From assembly GCF_026226615.1 (NCBI RefSeq), contig NZ_JAJAPB010000010.1, positions 32,381-96,380 on the forward strand: a stretch of DNA of 64,000 nt. The letters run 5' to 3'. This DNA comes from Geovibrio ferrireducens (GTDB taxonomy: Bacteria > Chrysiogenota > Deferribacteres > Deferribacterales > Geovibrionaceae). Shown one piece after another: positions 9,203 to 18,866 of this stretch (positions are counted from its first letter, which is position 1; every line of letters begins with the position of its first letter). The position numbers were made by a program, and so were the translations under genes. Under the pieces are notes generated by a model. The model was not told the DNA's origin. It did no database searches and saw nothing but the letters and a program-made list of their open reading frames with translations.

Positions 9203-10497
9203 CAGACCTCCACGTCATCTGCCACAGGATTATCCTGTATCTTTTTCATTTCTATTTTGCATATTTTACGGTCTTCTATCTCAAGCACAGTGAGAGTCCG
9301 GCCGCCGAAGATGTATGAATCACCCTGTTCAGGCACTTTGCCCGCAAGGTCGTACACAAGCCCGGCGAGAGTTTCATATTTTTCCATCTCTTCCGTCTTT
9401 TCAATATCGAACTCTTCGCAGAAATCGTCAATATCCATCATCGCATCCAGAACGTAAGTATCCGTATCCGTCTGCTCAACCTCAATATCCGCCTGCTCGT
9501 CCTCATCATATTCATCGTATATATCGCCCACTATCTCCTCAAGTACGTTTTCAAGGGTGAGAAGCCCCGCCACGCCGCCGTATTCATCAAGCACTATTGC
9601 CATGTGGTTACGTGTTTTCTGGAACTCGGTGAGCATGGTATCTATCTTTTTCGTACCGGGGATAAAGTAAGGCGCACGGAGCATGCTGCGGAGGTCAAAC
9701 TTCGATATGTCCTCTCTGGTGAACACAAGCAGATCCTTAGCGTTCAGTATGCCTATGATTTTATCTATGGTTTCCTCATAAACAGGAAGACGTGAAAATT
9801 CGTTTTCCACAACCTTATCCATTATACTGTCAAAGCCTTCATTAACATTCACTGCTATTATATCTCTTCTGGGAACCATAATCTCTTTAATGCTCATGTC
9901 ACCCAGTTCGAATATGTTCTGGAGCATCTCCTTCTGTCCGTTCTCCAGCACTCCTTCCTTTTCGCCCACGTTGATGATGAACTCAAGCTCCTCTTCCGTG
10001 ATCTGCGGCTTTTTATCCAGCTTGCCGCCGGAAAGTTTAATCATCGCCACAACAAACTTGTTCATTACATATGTAGCAGGAAATAGAACTGTATAAAACA
10101 GTTTCAGAATGCGCATAAGGGCAATAGCCATCGCTTCCGCATTGTGCTTGGCAAAGGTTTTAGGAGTAATTTCACCGAATATGAGAACCATCAAGGTCAT
10201 AATTCCGGTTACTGCGGCAATCTGCGCATCACCGAATATCCGTCTGGCCATATCAGCCGCCAGAACAGAACCCAGAATGTTAACAACATTATTGCCGATG
10301 AGGATGGTGTTGAGAACCTTGTTTGGGTGATAAAGCCAAAGTTCAAGGATTTTAGCTTTAGGATTTTCTTCTATCATGTGCCTGACCTTCATCTCGCTGA
10401 GCGAGGTCAGGGCAGTTTCGCTGCCTGAGAAAAAACCTGAAAACAAAAGACAAACGAATATTGAGACCGACTGAAACAGTATACTGTCAGTTTCCAA
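9202..10497 (-). CDS. CorC/HlyC-type membrane protein (CNNM domain, CBS pair)
   Basis: Probable divalent-cation (Mg2+/Co2+) transporter or efflux regulator of the UPF0053/CorC family. An N-terminal DUF21/CNNM membrane domain covers about 1-180, with the SGSETALTS segment near residue 25 and NNVVNI. A CBS pair follows (about 205-330) and then the CorC_HlyC transporter-associated domain. The 431 residues fit. The start is a TTG at 10497, supported by AGAGGTG placed 7 nt upstream; no ATG with a good site lies nearby. The older name haemolysin is misleading. Confidence 0.87.
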   Translation of the reverse strand: METDSILFQSVSIFVCLLFSGFFSGSETALTSLSEMKVRHMIEENPKAKILELWLYHPNKVLNTILIGNNVVNILGSVLAADMARRIFGDAQIAAVTGIMTLMVLIFGEITPKTFAKHNAEAMAIALMRILKLFYTVLFPATYVMNKFVVAMIKLSGGKLDKKPQITEEELEFIINVGEKEGVLENGQKEMLQNIFELGDMSIKEIMVPRRDIIAVNVNEGFDSIMDKVVENEFSRLPVYEETIDKIIGILNAKDLLVFTREDISKFDLRSMLRAPYFIPGTKKIDTMLTEFQKTRNHMAIVLDEYGGVAGLLTLENVLEEIVGDIYDEYDEDEQADIEVEQTDTDTYVLDAMMDIDDFCEEFDIEKTEEMEKYETLAGLVYDLAGKVPEQGDSYIFGGRTLTVLEIEDRKICKIEMKKIQDNPVADDVEV

Positions 10498-10720
10498 AAC
10501 AATTCACCTCTGATGAGAATATGAGTAAATACGCCGCAGAAAAGGGCGCAGTATGTCCGTAAAAGTAAGCAGAACTGGCGTTTCCCTTCAAGGAAGACGC
10601 AGAAATCGGGTAAGGTTCGGAAGGAGGTTTCTTTTTCATGAGCGGATATTAGCACAAAAAAAACTGCTCTTCCACACTAAAACGTGCGGAAACAGCGACT
10701 TTTCCATAATTTGACAGGTT

Positions 10721-11173
10721 TTAGGGAACAAGACCGTCCCCAATAAGCTTACGCAGAATTTCCTCTTGCATATCAAACATTTCTTTCTCGTCCTCTTCGG
10801 ATGTTTCATGGTCAAACCCCAGAAGATGAAGAAGGCCGTGAATATACAGAAAAGCAAACTCCCTTGCAAGCTCTATTTCATTTTCCTGCGCCTGCCTCTT
10901 TGCGGTATCAATGGAGATGACAATATCCCCCAGCATTCCGCCGTCATCCAGCGGATACTCAGCCATCGGGAAAGAAAGCACATCAGTGGCATAATCCTTC
11001 TGCCTGTAGGCGGCGTTCAGTGAGCGGATCTCCGCATCATCCGTAATGAGAACGGAAATTTCCGCATCCTCAAAAGCCGCCTCAGCGAAAGCAAATACCT
11101 CAAGGGAGATTTTTTTCAGAAACTCAACGTCAAAGCCGCTGTCTGTTTTATCAGTAAGAAGAACATCCGCCAT
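10721..11173 (-). CDS. ybeY: Endoribonuclease YbeY
   Basis: Single-strand endoribonuclease for 16S rRNA 3'-end maturation and ribosome quality control. The zinc motif HGLLHLLGFDH is at 112-122 with ligands H112, H116 and H122. ATG at 11173 gives a 150-residue protein of normal length. A GTG one codon earlier (11176) is possible because GAGGAG lies about 10 nt before it. The frame stays open for another 30 codons upstream, but that part lies inside phoH and is unlikely to be translated. The phoH-ybeY order is widely conserved. Confidence 0.9.
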   Translation of the reverse strand: MADVLLTDKTDSGFDVEFLKKISLEVFAFAEAAFEDAEISVLITDDAEIRSLNAAYRQKDYATDVLSFPMAEYPLDDGGMLGDIVISIDTAKRQAQENEIELAREFAFLYIHGLLHLLGFDHETSEEDEKEMFDMQEEILRKLIGDGLVP

Positions 11174-11177
11174 CACT

Positions 11178-12137
11178 TTATTTTTTCTCCTCAAACACTT
11201 CATAAGCCTGAATAATTTTCTGTACCAAGGAATGTCTGACCACATCCTTCTGGCTGAATTCCACAAAGCCTATATCATTTATCCCTTTCAGAATCTCCCG
11301 CACCAGAATAAGGCCTGATTTCTTGGAGGAAGGCAGGTCAATCTGCGTTATATCTCCCGTAACCACTGCCTTTGAGCGGAACCCCAGACGGGTGAGGAAC
11401 ATCTTCATCTGCTCGCTGGTGGTGTTCTGCGCCTCATCCAGAATTATGAAGGAATCATTCAGCGTTCGCCCGCGCATGAAAGCCAGCGGTGCTACCTCTA
11501 TGATATTCTTCTCCACCAGCGCCGCCACCTGTTCAATGTTCATCATACTGTAAAGCGCATCATACAGCGGACGGAGATAGGGATTGATTTTATCAGCTAT
11601 ATCACCGGGAAGAAAGCCGAGGTTCTCCCCCGCCTCAACCGCAGGACGGGTGAGGATTATGCGCGCAACCTTCTTTTTCAGAAACAGGTGCACACCCATA
11701 GCCATGGCAAGATAAGTTTTTCCGGTTCCCGCGGGGCCTATGCCGAAAACGAGATCCTTGTCCTTTATCGCCTGCAGATATTCCTTCTGACGGGGTGATT
11801 TAGGCGAAACATTCCTTGTTCTGCCCGCAACCTTCACGGAATCAAGCAATACGCCGCTTACATCAATCTCCTGATCGTCATCCATCATCCGCAGGGCATC
11901 ATTGACCCCTGCTTCGGTCAGTTCCCCTTTCATGGCCATTTCACGCAGGTGGTCTATCAGGCGCACAGCCTTTAAAACATCCGCCTTGTCCCCTTTGATG
12001 GTAAATTCGTCCCCCATCACCGCTATATTCACATTAAATGCGGACTTAAGAGCACGGAGGTGCTGATCGCCGCTGCCCAGTATCACAGGGATCAGCGGAT
12101 GGTGAATGCTTATTATTTCTGAATATTCTCTGCTCAA
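11178..12137 (-). CDS. phoH: PhoH-like ATPase
   Basis: P-loop ATPase/putative RNA helicase-like protein, functionally linked to YbeY in RNA metabolism. An N-terminal KH-like region covers about 1-75; Walker A GPAGTGKT is at 134-141 and Walker B ends in a FIILDEAQN context. The start is a TTG at 12137 overlapping the stop codon of the upstream fusion gene (TTGA), with AAGGGG upstream. The 319 residues are standard. Confidence 0.92.
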   Translation of the reverse strand: MSREYSEIISIHHPLIPVILGSGDQHLRALKSAFNVNIAVMGDEFTIKGDKADVLKAVRLIDHLREMAMKGELTEAGVNDALRMMDDDQEIDVSGVLLDSVKVAGRTRNVSPKSPRQKEYLQAIKDKDLVFGIGPAGTGKTYLAMAMGVHLFLKKKVARIILTRPAVEAGENLGFLPGDIADKINPYLRPLYDALYSMMNIEQVAALVEKNIIEVAPLAFMRGRTLNDSFIILDEAQNTTSEQMKMFLTRLGFRSKAVVTGDITQIDLPSSKKSGLILVREILKGINDIGFVEFSQKDVVRHSLVQKIIQAYEVFEEKK

Positions 12138-14785
12138 AATTTTATACCCCTTTCCCCGGCAATTTTTTTCGCAAGGGTAAGTTCTTCCTCTTTTGAGGAT
12201 ATTTCATGATCGAGCTTTGCCCGCTTTATCTCTTTCAAAATTTCTCCGTAAACTCCCGAAGGGGGTATGCCCATCGCCTTAAGGTCGTTTCCGTCCACAG
12301 AGGGCGCAACAAACCTGTAAACAGTGAGATATTCCTTGAGCAGCCATTCATACTCCTGCCCCAGAACAGCCACAGCAGCCGTTACAGCCTCGGTTTTCAT
12401 GCCGTCGAAAATATCTGTTATGGCTGATGCCTTCACGTCTTTCAGGCGCTTCACCTGCCAGACAGCATGCTTAAACTTATAGAAAGCTTCCGCAAGCTCA
12501 TCATAAAGCCTGCCGGTGATCTCAAACCTTGAGGCAAGGCGTTTCATCTCCGGCCTGCTTAAGTCGGCAAACAGAATGCAGAAACGGCTTATCCAGAGTT
12601 CAAGCTTATCCTCAAACTGAAACGAGTACCATCCGTTAATTTTCTTCAGAACAGCGAATCTGTCCAGCTTGAAATCATCAATCGCCATATTATCATGAAA
12701 AAATTTCAGCATATCGTATTTTTTCATCATCAGCAGAGCTTCCACAAAACTGTCTTCTGATAAAATATACTTCAGTTCAAGGTACATCCTCTGCCCGACA
12801 ACTCTTTCCAGCAGTTTGAGGGATACGGCGTGCTTGAGCAGTTTTTCGGTGTGCGGGCCTATGGCAAAGCCGTAGCGCACGGCAAAGCGCACCCCCCGCA
12901 GACATCTGGAAGGATCATCCACAAAGCTCAGACTGTGCAGAACCCTTATCTTTTTATCAACTATATCTTTCTGACCGCCAAAGAAATCCAGCAAAAGGCC
13001 GAAATCGTCCCCCGTGAGCTTCATGGCCATGGCATTTATGCTGAAATCACGCCTGTAGAGGTCGTTTCGTATTGACGCATTCTCAACCTCAGGAGCAGAG
13101 GCGGGATTTGTGTAGTATTCCGTTCTGGATGTGGCGAAATCAACACGGAAACCGTCTTTGAATATCACCACCGCAGTTTTGAACTTGAAATGTTCCGAGA
13201 CCTTAGCCTTTTTCATGGCGGCAAAACGCTTGGCAAGAGCCGGGGCATCCCCCTCCACAACAATATCTATATCCATATTCGTGTTCTGCATGAGAATATC
13301 ACGCACCACACCGCCCACAAGATAGGCGTTCAGCCCCATCTGCTCCGCCAGACGGCCGATGTCCGCCAGTATTCTGTTAACTCTGTCCGGCAGACAGTTT
13401 TTCACAAGAGAGCTTATATTTTTCAGCTTCTGCGGCTGCTTGGTCTGGTAGTGTCTGGGCAGTTTTGTTATCTCCTCATGCATAAGGCGCAGCAGATCCG
13501 TGCGGGTTATTACCCCCTCCAGTCTGCCGTCCCTCACAACGGGCAGCATCTTCTGGTTCATGGAGAGCATCATCTCCTCCGCCAGATAGTAAGGCACATC
13601 AGGCTCAACAGACCGGAACTCAATCTGCATGAGCGAGCGCACAGGCTCGCTTTTAAGCCCGTGCTTTATACCCTGAAGAATGTCCCGTCTGGAAATAAGC
13701 CCCACTGGTATGCCGCCGTTATCCACAACAGGCATCATGTTCAGGTTGTATTTCATGAAGAGATCCATCGCCATCTCAAACGTCCCCGTTATGGGAACGG
13801 TTTTTACGGGATATGTCATAATATCCTTCGCCAGACGGACAGGATGTATGTTTTCGCTTATAACTATTTTGAGCAAATCAACGCATTCGGTGAGGGTCAT
13901 TTTCTTCACTATTGCGCTTGCCGCACTGGGGTGTCCGCCGCCGCCGAAACGCTCCATCACAACCGAGCAGTCTATCTCGTCCGCCCTGCTCCGCCCAACA
14001 AGCACTATCCGCTCTCCCGCACGGACAGCAATGAACAGAGCGTCCATACTCTCCATATCCATAATGCGGTGGGCAATCACGGCTATTTCCCCTATGTAGC
14101 GGTCGGTTGTTGCGTAGGAAAGCCCGACAGATGCGCCCTGAATATGAAAAACATTCATATTCACAAGCAGTTCGTTCATCACGAATATCTGCTCCTTGCT
14201 CATATCACGCTTCACGTACTCGCTCACCATCTCCAGTTCAGCACCGCAATCCAGAAGAAAAGCCGCCGCCGTCATATCCTCCTGTGTGGTGCTGGAGAAT
14301 GAGAGGAGTCCCGTATCTTCATACAGGCCGAGGATCATGAGTGTTGCCAGTGTCTTATCCGGCCTGAAACCTGTCTGTTTCATTCTGCGGATGATTATGG
14401 TCACGGTTGAGCCTGTTTCGTCTATATGGGTCTCGCGGGCTTCTATATCACGCCCGTGGGAAGGGTGATGATCATAGAGGATTATATTATCCGCCCTGTC
14501 CAGCATCCACTGCAAAGGCGCAGTTCTTTCTTTAAGCTTACAGTCTGTAATCACAAGGAGATCAAAGCGGCCGATCTCATCAAAATCCTTCTCTTTCAGG
14601 CGTATGACAGGGAGCGTCACATCCTCTTCGTTGAAATAGTCCTCAACGTTCCCCTCAAAGGAGGTCACAGTGAAAACGGCATCGCACCCGTGCAGAGCGC
14701 ATGCAGCGCAGGCACTGGCCAGAGCGTCAAAATCAGGTGTTTTGTGGGTTATCACCGCTTTTTTTATATCTTTAAGGGGTTTCAT
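12134..14785 (-). CDS. DHH-CBS-tRNA nucleotidyltransferase fusion (CCA or A-adding enzyme)
   Basis: An 883-residue protein joining three parts. First is a DHH phosphoesterase (about 1-310), with the DHHPSHGR motif near residue 100 and GGGGHPSAASA of the DHHA1 domain near 280. Next is a CBS pair (about 315-440). Last is a class II poly(A) polymerase/CCA-type nucleotidyltransferase (about 455-883), with YLVGGVVRD and the metal-binding DIDIVVEGD. In Aquifex, long fusions of this kind are A-adding enzymes that work with a separate CC-adding enzyme, so full CCA activity should not be assumed. The ribosome site AGGTG lies inside the upstream repeat copy. Confidence 0.85.
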   Translation of the reverse strand: MKPLKDIKKAVITHKTPDFDALASACAACALHGCDAVFTVTSFEGNVEDYFNEEDVTLPVIRLKEKDFDEIGRFDLLVITDCKLKERTAPLQWMLDRADNIILYDHHPSHGRDIEARETHIDETGSTVTIIIRRMKQTGFRPDKTLATLMILGLYEDTGLLSFSSTTQEDMTAAAFLLDCGAELEMVSEYVKRDMSKEQIFVMNELLVNMNVFHIQGASVGLSYATTDRYIGEIAVIAHRIMDMESMDALFIAVRAGERIVLVGRSRADEIDCSVVMERFGGGGHPSAASAIVKKMTLTECVDLLKIVISENIHPVRLAKDIMTYPVKTVPITGTFEMAMDLFMKYNLNMMPVVDNGGIPVGLISRRDILQGIKHGLKSEPVRSLMQIEFRSVEPDVPYYLAEEMMLSMNQKMLPVVRDGRLEGVITRTDLLRLMHEEITKLPRHYQTKQPQKLKNISSLVKNCLPDRVNRILADIGRLAEQMGLNAYLVGGVVRDILMQNTNMDIDIVVEGDAPALAKRFAAMKKAKVSEHFKFKTAVVIFKDGFRVDFATSRTEYYTNPASAPEVENASIRNDLYRRDFSINAMAMKLTGDDFGLLLDFFGGQKDIVDKKIRVLHSLSFVDDPSRCLRGVRFAVRYGFAIGPHTEKLLKHAVSLKLLERVVGQRMYLELKYILSEDSFVEALLMMKKYDMLKFFHDNMAIDDFKLDRFAVLKKINGWYSFQFEDKLELWISRFCILFADLSRPEMKRLASRFEITGRLYDELAEAFYKFKHAVWQVKRLKDVKASAITDIFDGMKTEAVTAAVAVLGQEYEWLLKEYLTVYRFVAPSVDGNDLKAMGIPPSGVYGEILKEIKRAKLDHEISSKEEELTLAKKIAGERGIKF

Positions 14786-14790
14786 GCAGC

Positions 14791-15028
14791 AGCACCTGTT
14801 CGACTTTGAGATCCTTCATCTGTCTTTATTATCCGAAATGTACCATCCATGGGAGCGTATGCAACAACAGACGGTATCGTGAAAGCACCTGATCGACTTT
14901 GAGATCCTTCATCCCTTCGGGATTCAGGATGACGCTCTGAAACGTCATTCTGAGCAGAGCGAAGAATCTCTGGTCTTATTATCCGAAATTTCCCTTCCAT
15001 GGGAGCGTATGCAACAACAGACGGTGTC
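14791..15028. repeat. Imperfect tandem duplication with an inserted REP-like block
   Basis: Two copies of one sequence lie between xerD and the tRNA nucleotidyltransferase fusion gene. The left part (AGCACCTG to CTTCATC) is at 14791-14820 and again at 14884-14913 with one mismatch. The right part (TTATTATCCGAAAT to the CAACAACAGACGG end) is at 14826-14878 and again at 14976-15028. In the second copy about 62 bp separate the two parts, and this insert carries the phrase CATTCTGAGC and GAAGAATCTC of a dispersed repeat family. The second copy runs into the last codons of xerD. Confidence 0.75.
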
Positions 15029-15929
15029 ATTGTTTGCCTCTGTTTCGGGAAAATCTCGGATGGCATTCATTCATGATATTCCTGGCCTTGTCTGTTGTTA
15101 CATGAGTGTATATTTCGGTGGTGCTTAGGTCGGAGTGGCCGAGGAAAAGCTGTATGGTGCGGAGGTCTGCACCGTTGGTAAGCATATGCGTGGCAAAGGA
15201 ATGGCGCAGGGTGTGGGGTGAAACATGCTTGGTGATGCCCGCTTTTTCGCAGTATTTTTTCACGATCATCCAGAAATATTCCCTGTCCAGCTTATTTCCC
15301 GTGCGGCTGAGGAACAGAAAGCCGTTGTCGGACTCCTTCACAAAATATTCCTTACGAACAGCCAGATAGCTTTCCATCTTTTCCCTGAGGCTTTCATAAA
15401 ACGGAACAAGGCGCTGTTTGCTCCCCTTTCCAGTTACCTTGAAAATGCCCCTTTTCATATCTATATCGTTCAGTTTTATACTCACAAGCTCGCTCACCCG
15501 TATCCCGGATGAATACATGGTCTCAAGCATCACCTGATCCCGGAAGCCCAAATGAGTCGAAGCATCGGGAGCTTTCAAAAGCTCATCAACCTCGTCAAAA
15601 TCCAGAAAAGCCGGCAGCTTTTCCCACTTCTTAGGTTTTGTGACCAAAGTCACCGGATTAACCTGAAGCTCGCGCTCCTTAATGAGAAAGTCAAAAAAAG
15701 CACTGAGCCCCGAAAGCCGCCTCAAAAGCGTTTCCACAGAGTTACCCCTTATCCTCAGTTCAGTCATAAAACCTATGACCTCTTTCAGGGAATAAGGGTC
15801 ATCCCTCCCTGCTGCAAACTGATGAAAATCTTTTACATCATGGACATATGCTTCCACAGTGTTTGCGCTTGCGGAGTACTCGTATTTCAGAAATGACTCA
15901 AAAGCCTTGATATGCTTATCTTTCTCCAT
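15027..15929 (-). CDS. xerD: Tyrosine recombinase XerD
   Basis: Site-specific recombinase of the Xer family that resolves chromosome dimers at dif. With ATG 15929 the protein has 300 residues: an N-terminal SAM-like core-binding domain (about 1-95) and a catalytic domain with R144, K168, H239/R242 (HTLRHSFATHML), H265 and nucleophile Y274 (STTEIYTH). The TLRHSFATHML and GHSDLSTTEIYTHV wording is closer to XerD than XerC. No strong ribosome site precedes this ATG. A TTG at 15989 would add 20 residues and overlaps the stop of a six-codon reading frame that has a GGGGAG site. A dif-like sequence lies about 190 bp upstream. Confidence 0.88.
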   Translation of the reverse strand: MEKDKHIKAFESFLKYEYSASANTVEAYVHDVKDFHQFAAGRDDPYSLKEVIGFMTELRIRGNSVETLLRRLSGLSAFFDFLIKERELQVNPVTLVTKPKKWEKLPAFLDFDEVDELLKAPDASTHLGFRDQVMLETMYSSGIRVSELVSIKLNDIDMKRGIFKVTGKGSKQRLVPFYESLREKMESYLAVRKEYFVKESDNGFLFLSRTGNKLDREYFWMIVKKYCEKAGITKHVSPHTLRHSFATHMLTNGADLRTIQLFLGHSDLSTTEIYTHVTTDKARNIMNECHPRFSRNRGKQ

Positions 15930-16122
15930 AAATACTTTTACCACATCAAACCCAAAGGAGCAATGAGGCTTTCCGGCGGCAGGGATCAAAATAAAAAAAA
16001 TTTCATTGTTAACTTACTCCCCATGGTTTAACCCGCCGCACCGATCCGTTCACCATAAAACGGACATATGCGCAATTATCAAAAAATACCAAATCATCAT
16101 TCATATGACCTGACGGATAAAA

Positions 16123-16149
16123 ATTTAACATAATATCATTATGGGCAAA
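16123..16149. other. dif: Candidate dif (XerC/XerD) recombination site
   Basis: ATTTAACATAA (16123-16133) equals the XerD-binding arm of the proteobacterial dif consensus read in reverse. After a 5-bp centre (TATCA) comes TTATGGGCAAA (16139-16149), which resembles the XerC arm (consensus TTATGCGC followed by less conserved bases). The usual centre is 6 bp, so this site is one base short. It lies about 190 bp upstream of xerD. Function is inferred. Confidence 0.5.
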
Positions 16150-16380
16150 ACAAACATTATAGAGATTAATATATTTATAATTAAAGATTTTATTAATCGA
16201 AATTATCTATAGCATATCAATTACCCTATATATATTTCATGTGGTGAAATATTTGTTGTCAAACTGCGTTCTTAATATTAAAATCATAAGTATAGTTTTT
16301 ATCTATTAAACTTAAAATTAATCATCTGCTCCGCATTAAAGAAACCAAATGAGCATATGATTGTAATTATAAAATTATTG

Positions 16381-16409
16381 TTGACTATGCATAAACACAA
16401 AATTAATAT
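16381..16409 (+). promoter_or_regulatory. Sigma-70-type promoter of maeB
   Basis: TTGACT at 16381-16386, a 17-nt spacer and TAATAT at 16404-16409. Transcription would begin near 16416, giving a leader of about 20 nt that contains the AGGAGG ribosome site (16425-16430) six bases before the maeB ATG. Confidence 0.65.
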
Positions 16410-16436
16410 TATCCCAGATAAGTCAGGAGGAGCTAA

Positions 16437-18710
16437 ATGAGCAAAAACGAAAAAGTCACATTGGAGGAAGCTCTCGAATACCATAAGGGCAGCCGCCCCG
16501 GTAAAATCGAGGTTGTTCCCACTAAACCCTGCTTCACGCAGAGAGACCTTTCCCTCGCGTACACGCCCGGCGTCGCTGAACCCTGCCGTGTAATTGAAAA
16601 AAATCCCGAAGCCGTTTACGACTATACATCCAAAGGGAACCTAGTGGCGGTTCTTTCAAACGGTACTGCGGTGCTCGGCCTCGGAAACATCGGTGCAGCA
16701 GCAGGCAAACCTGTTATGGAAGGAAAAGGCGTTCTTTTCAAAAGATTTGCAGATGTTGATGTTTTCGATATTGAAATCAACTCCGAAAACCCCGATGATG
16801 TAATAAAAGCTTGTGAACTCCTTGAGCCCACTTTCGGCGGGATCAACCTTGAGGACATCAAAGCGCCCGACTGCTTCTATATAGAAGAAGAAGTTAAAAA
16901 GAAACTCGGCATACCCGTTTTCCACGACGATCAGCACGGAACAGCGATCATCTGCATAGCCGCTCTTCTGAACGCTCTTGAGCTCGTGGACAAAAAGATA
17001 GATGAAGTTGTCACGGTAATCAACGGCGCGGGAGCAGCAGGCATAGCAATCGGCAAGCTTATGCTTCTTGTCGGCGCGAAAAAAGAGAACATCTTCATGT
17101 GCGATACCAAAGGTGTTGTCTATAGCGGCAGAAAAGAGGGCATGAACAAATATAAAGAAGAATTCGCCCTTGTTACCGATAAACGCACCCTTGATGAAGC
17201 TGTTGACGGCTCTGATGTTTTCCTTGGACTTTCCGCTAAGGGAGCCCTTTCCAAATCTATGGTTAAAACCATGGCGAGAAAGCCCATCATCATGGCCATG
17301 GCAAACCCTGATCCCGAAATCACACCCGAAGAGGTTGAAGAGGTCAGAGGTGACGCTGTTGTCGCCACAGGCCGCTCAGACTACCCCAATCAGGTTAACA
17401 ACGTTCTCGGCTTCCCCTTCATTTTCAGAGGTGCCCTCGATGTGAGAGCTTCCGCCATAAATGAGGAAATGAAGCTGGCAGCCGTTTACGCACTGAAAAA
17501 ACTCACAAGGGAAGATGTGCCCGAAAGCGTATGCAAGGCATACGGCGTTGAAAAAATAGAATTCGGCAAGGATTACATCATCCCCAAACCCTTCGACCCC
17601 AGAGTTCTGACATGGGTTGCCCCTGCAGTTGCCAAAGCAGCTATGGAAACAGGCGTTGCAAAACTGCCCATAAAAGACTTTGAAGTATACAAAGACCAGC
17701 TTGAGTCAAGACTTTCATTCGCTAAGGAGTTCACACGTCAGGCTATCTCAGTTGCCAGACAGAGCCCGAAAAAGCTTGTATTCCCCGAAGGCGAATATGA
17801 AAAAATAATAAGAGCCGCTAACAGAATCGTACTGGAAGGAATCGCCCAGCCTATCCTGCTCGGAGATGTTGAGAGGATTAAAAAGCTTGCCGCGGAACTT
17901 AATGTTGATCTTCATGGCATCGAAATTATTGACCCCAGATGCTCTGACAAGATTGATTCATACGCGGCACAGCTTTTTGAACTGCGCGGCAGAAAAGGCA
18001 CTACCCTCGCGGAAGCCACCAGACGCATGCACAAAATCACTGACTACTTTGCGGCTATGATGGTTAAAAACGGCGATGCAGACTGCCTTGTTAACGGATA
18101 TTCCAGAAACTATCCTGACGCAGTGAAGCCTCTGCTTGAAATTATGCCTCTGGAAAAGGGATATACATCCCCATCCGGTTCTTACTTCATGCTGTTTAAA
18201 GACAGAATGGTTCTCTGCGCTGACACCACCGTGAATATTGACCCCACGGCGGAGCAGCTCGCGCAGATCGCTCTTCAGTCAGCAGACACACTGAGAAAGT
18301 TCCAGATTGAACCCAGAGTGGCTATGCTTTCCTTCTCCAACTTCGGCTCTGTCCGTATGGAAAGAACCATAAAAGTGGAAAAAGCGATCAAGCTTGTTAA
18401 CGAAATCGACCCGAAACTCATAATAGACGGGGACATGCAGGCAGATACAGCGGTTTATCCGCCCATCGCCAGAGAGGCCTTCCCCTTCTCTAAAATCAAA
18501 GGGGATGCGAACGTGCTTGTTTTCCCCAACCTTGAAGCCGGCAACAGCGCATACAAGCTTCTGTGGAGACTCGGAAGCGGTATAGCCATAGGCCCGATCC
18601 TTCAGGGCTTCAAACACTCTGTACACGTTCTCCAGAGAGGAGTGGACGTTACAGACATAGTAAATCTGGCCGCTATTGCAGTTGTTGACTGCATTGAAAA
18701 ATCAAAATAA
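16437..18710 (+). CDS. maeB: NADP-type malic enzyme with C-terminal phosphotransacetylase-like domain
   Basis: Oxidative decarboxylation of malate to pyruvate with NAD(P)+, linking the TCA cycle to pyruvate and NADPH supply. The 757 residues match MaeB. The malic enzyme domain covers about 1-425, with the [12 protein letters not shown] segment, FHDDQHGTA and the nucleotide-binding GAGAAG. A phosphotransacetylase-like domain covers about 430-757 and in this family is regulatory (acetyl-CoA sensing) rather than catalytic. The start is fixed by AGGAGG six bases upstream. It is a single-gene unit with its own promoter and terminator. Confidence 0.95.
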   Translation: MSKNEKVTLEEALEYHKGSRPGKIEVVPTKPCFTQRDLSLAYTPGVAEPCRVIEKNPEAVYDYTSKGNLVAVLSNGTAVLGLGNIGAAAGKPVMEGKGVLFKRFADVDVFDIEINSENPDDVIKACELLEPTFGGINLEDIKAPDCFYIEEEVKKKLGIPVFHDDQHGTAIICIAALLNALELVDKKIDEVVTVINGAGAAGIAIGKLMLLVGAKKENIFMCDTKGVVYSGRKEGMNKYKEEFALVTDKRTLDEAVDGSDVFLGLSAKGALSKSMVKTMARKPIIMAMANPDPEITPEEVEEVRGDAVVATGRSDYPNQVNNVLGFPFIFRGALDVRASAINEEMKLAAVYALKKLTREDVPESVCKAYGVEKIEFGKDYIIPKPFDPRVLTWVAPAVAKAAMETGVAKLPIKDFEVYKDQLESRLSFAKEFTRQAISVARQSPKKLVFPEGEYEKIIRAANRIVLEGIAQPILLGDVERIKKLAAELNVDLHGIEIIDPRCSDKIDSYAAQLFELRGRKGTTLAEATRRMHKITDYFAAMMVKNGDADCLVNGYSRNYPDAVKPLLEIMPLEKGYTSPSGSYFMLFKDRMVLCADTTVNIDPTAEQLAQIALQSADTLRKFQIEPRVAMLSFSNFGSVRMERTIKVEKAIKLVNEIDPKLIIDGDMQADTAVYPPIAREAFPFSKIKGDANVLVFPNLEAGNSAYKLLWRLGSGIAIGPILQGFKHSVHVLQRGVDVTDIVNLAAIAVVDCIEKSK

Positions 18711-18730
18711 TTCCTGCCTCACCCATTAGT

Positions 18731-18760
18731 AAAAAAGGGAGCCCGCCGGCTCCCTTTTTT
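18731..18760 (+). terminator. Rho-independent terminator of maeB
   Basis: Stem GGGAGCC (18737-18743) with GGCTCCC (18748-18754), loop CGCC, flanked by six A before and six T after. The symmetry makes it potentially bidirectional, but only maeB ends here. Confidence 0.9.
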
Positions 18761-18866
18761 AATTCCGCAGCAACAAAACAGCATTATCAGCCGCTTCGCT
18801 TAATTATCTTGAATTTCGCATATTCTTATGTTTTATTACTGAATATCATATCAAAAGGTGATTACA

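Larger units (their letters stand above)
15930..16436. other. AT-rich divergent intergenic region (xerD/maeB)
   Basis: A 507-bp non-coding stretch, clearly more AT-rich than its neighbours. It holds a dif-like site at 16123-16149 and the maeB promoter at 16381-16409. Between about 16150 and 16380 I see only AT-rich sequence with no convincing reading frame or hairpin. Confidence 0.7.

Noticed and set aside
10407..10655. 82-residue minus-strand frame upstream of the CorC-type gene
   Set aside because: It overlaps the CorC gene in another frame and has no ribosome site. The 223-bp gap there shows no convincing gene.
13190..14302. 370-residue plus-strand reading frame
   Set aside because: It lies wholly antisense to the DHH-CBS-nucleotidyltransferase gene, whose motifs are intact; the composition is His-rich and without domains.
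14782..15066. 94-residue frame containing an EILRSAQND-type peptide
   Set aside because: This peptide is the usual translation of REP-like repeats, not a protein family; the frame lies in the duplicated repeat region.
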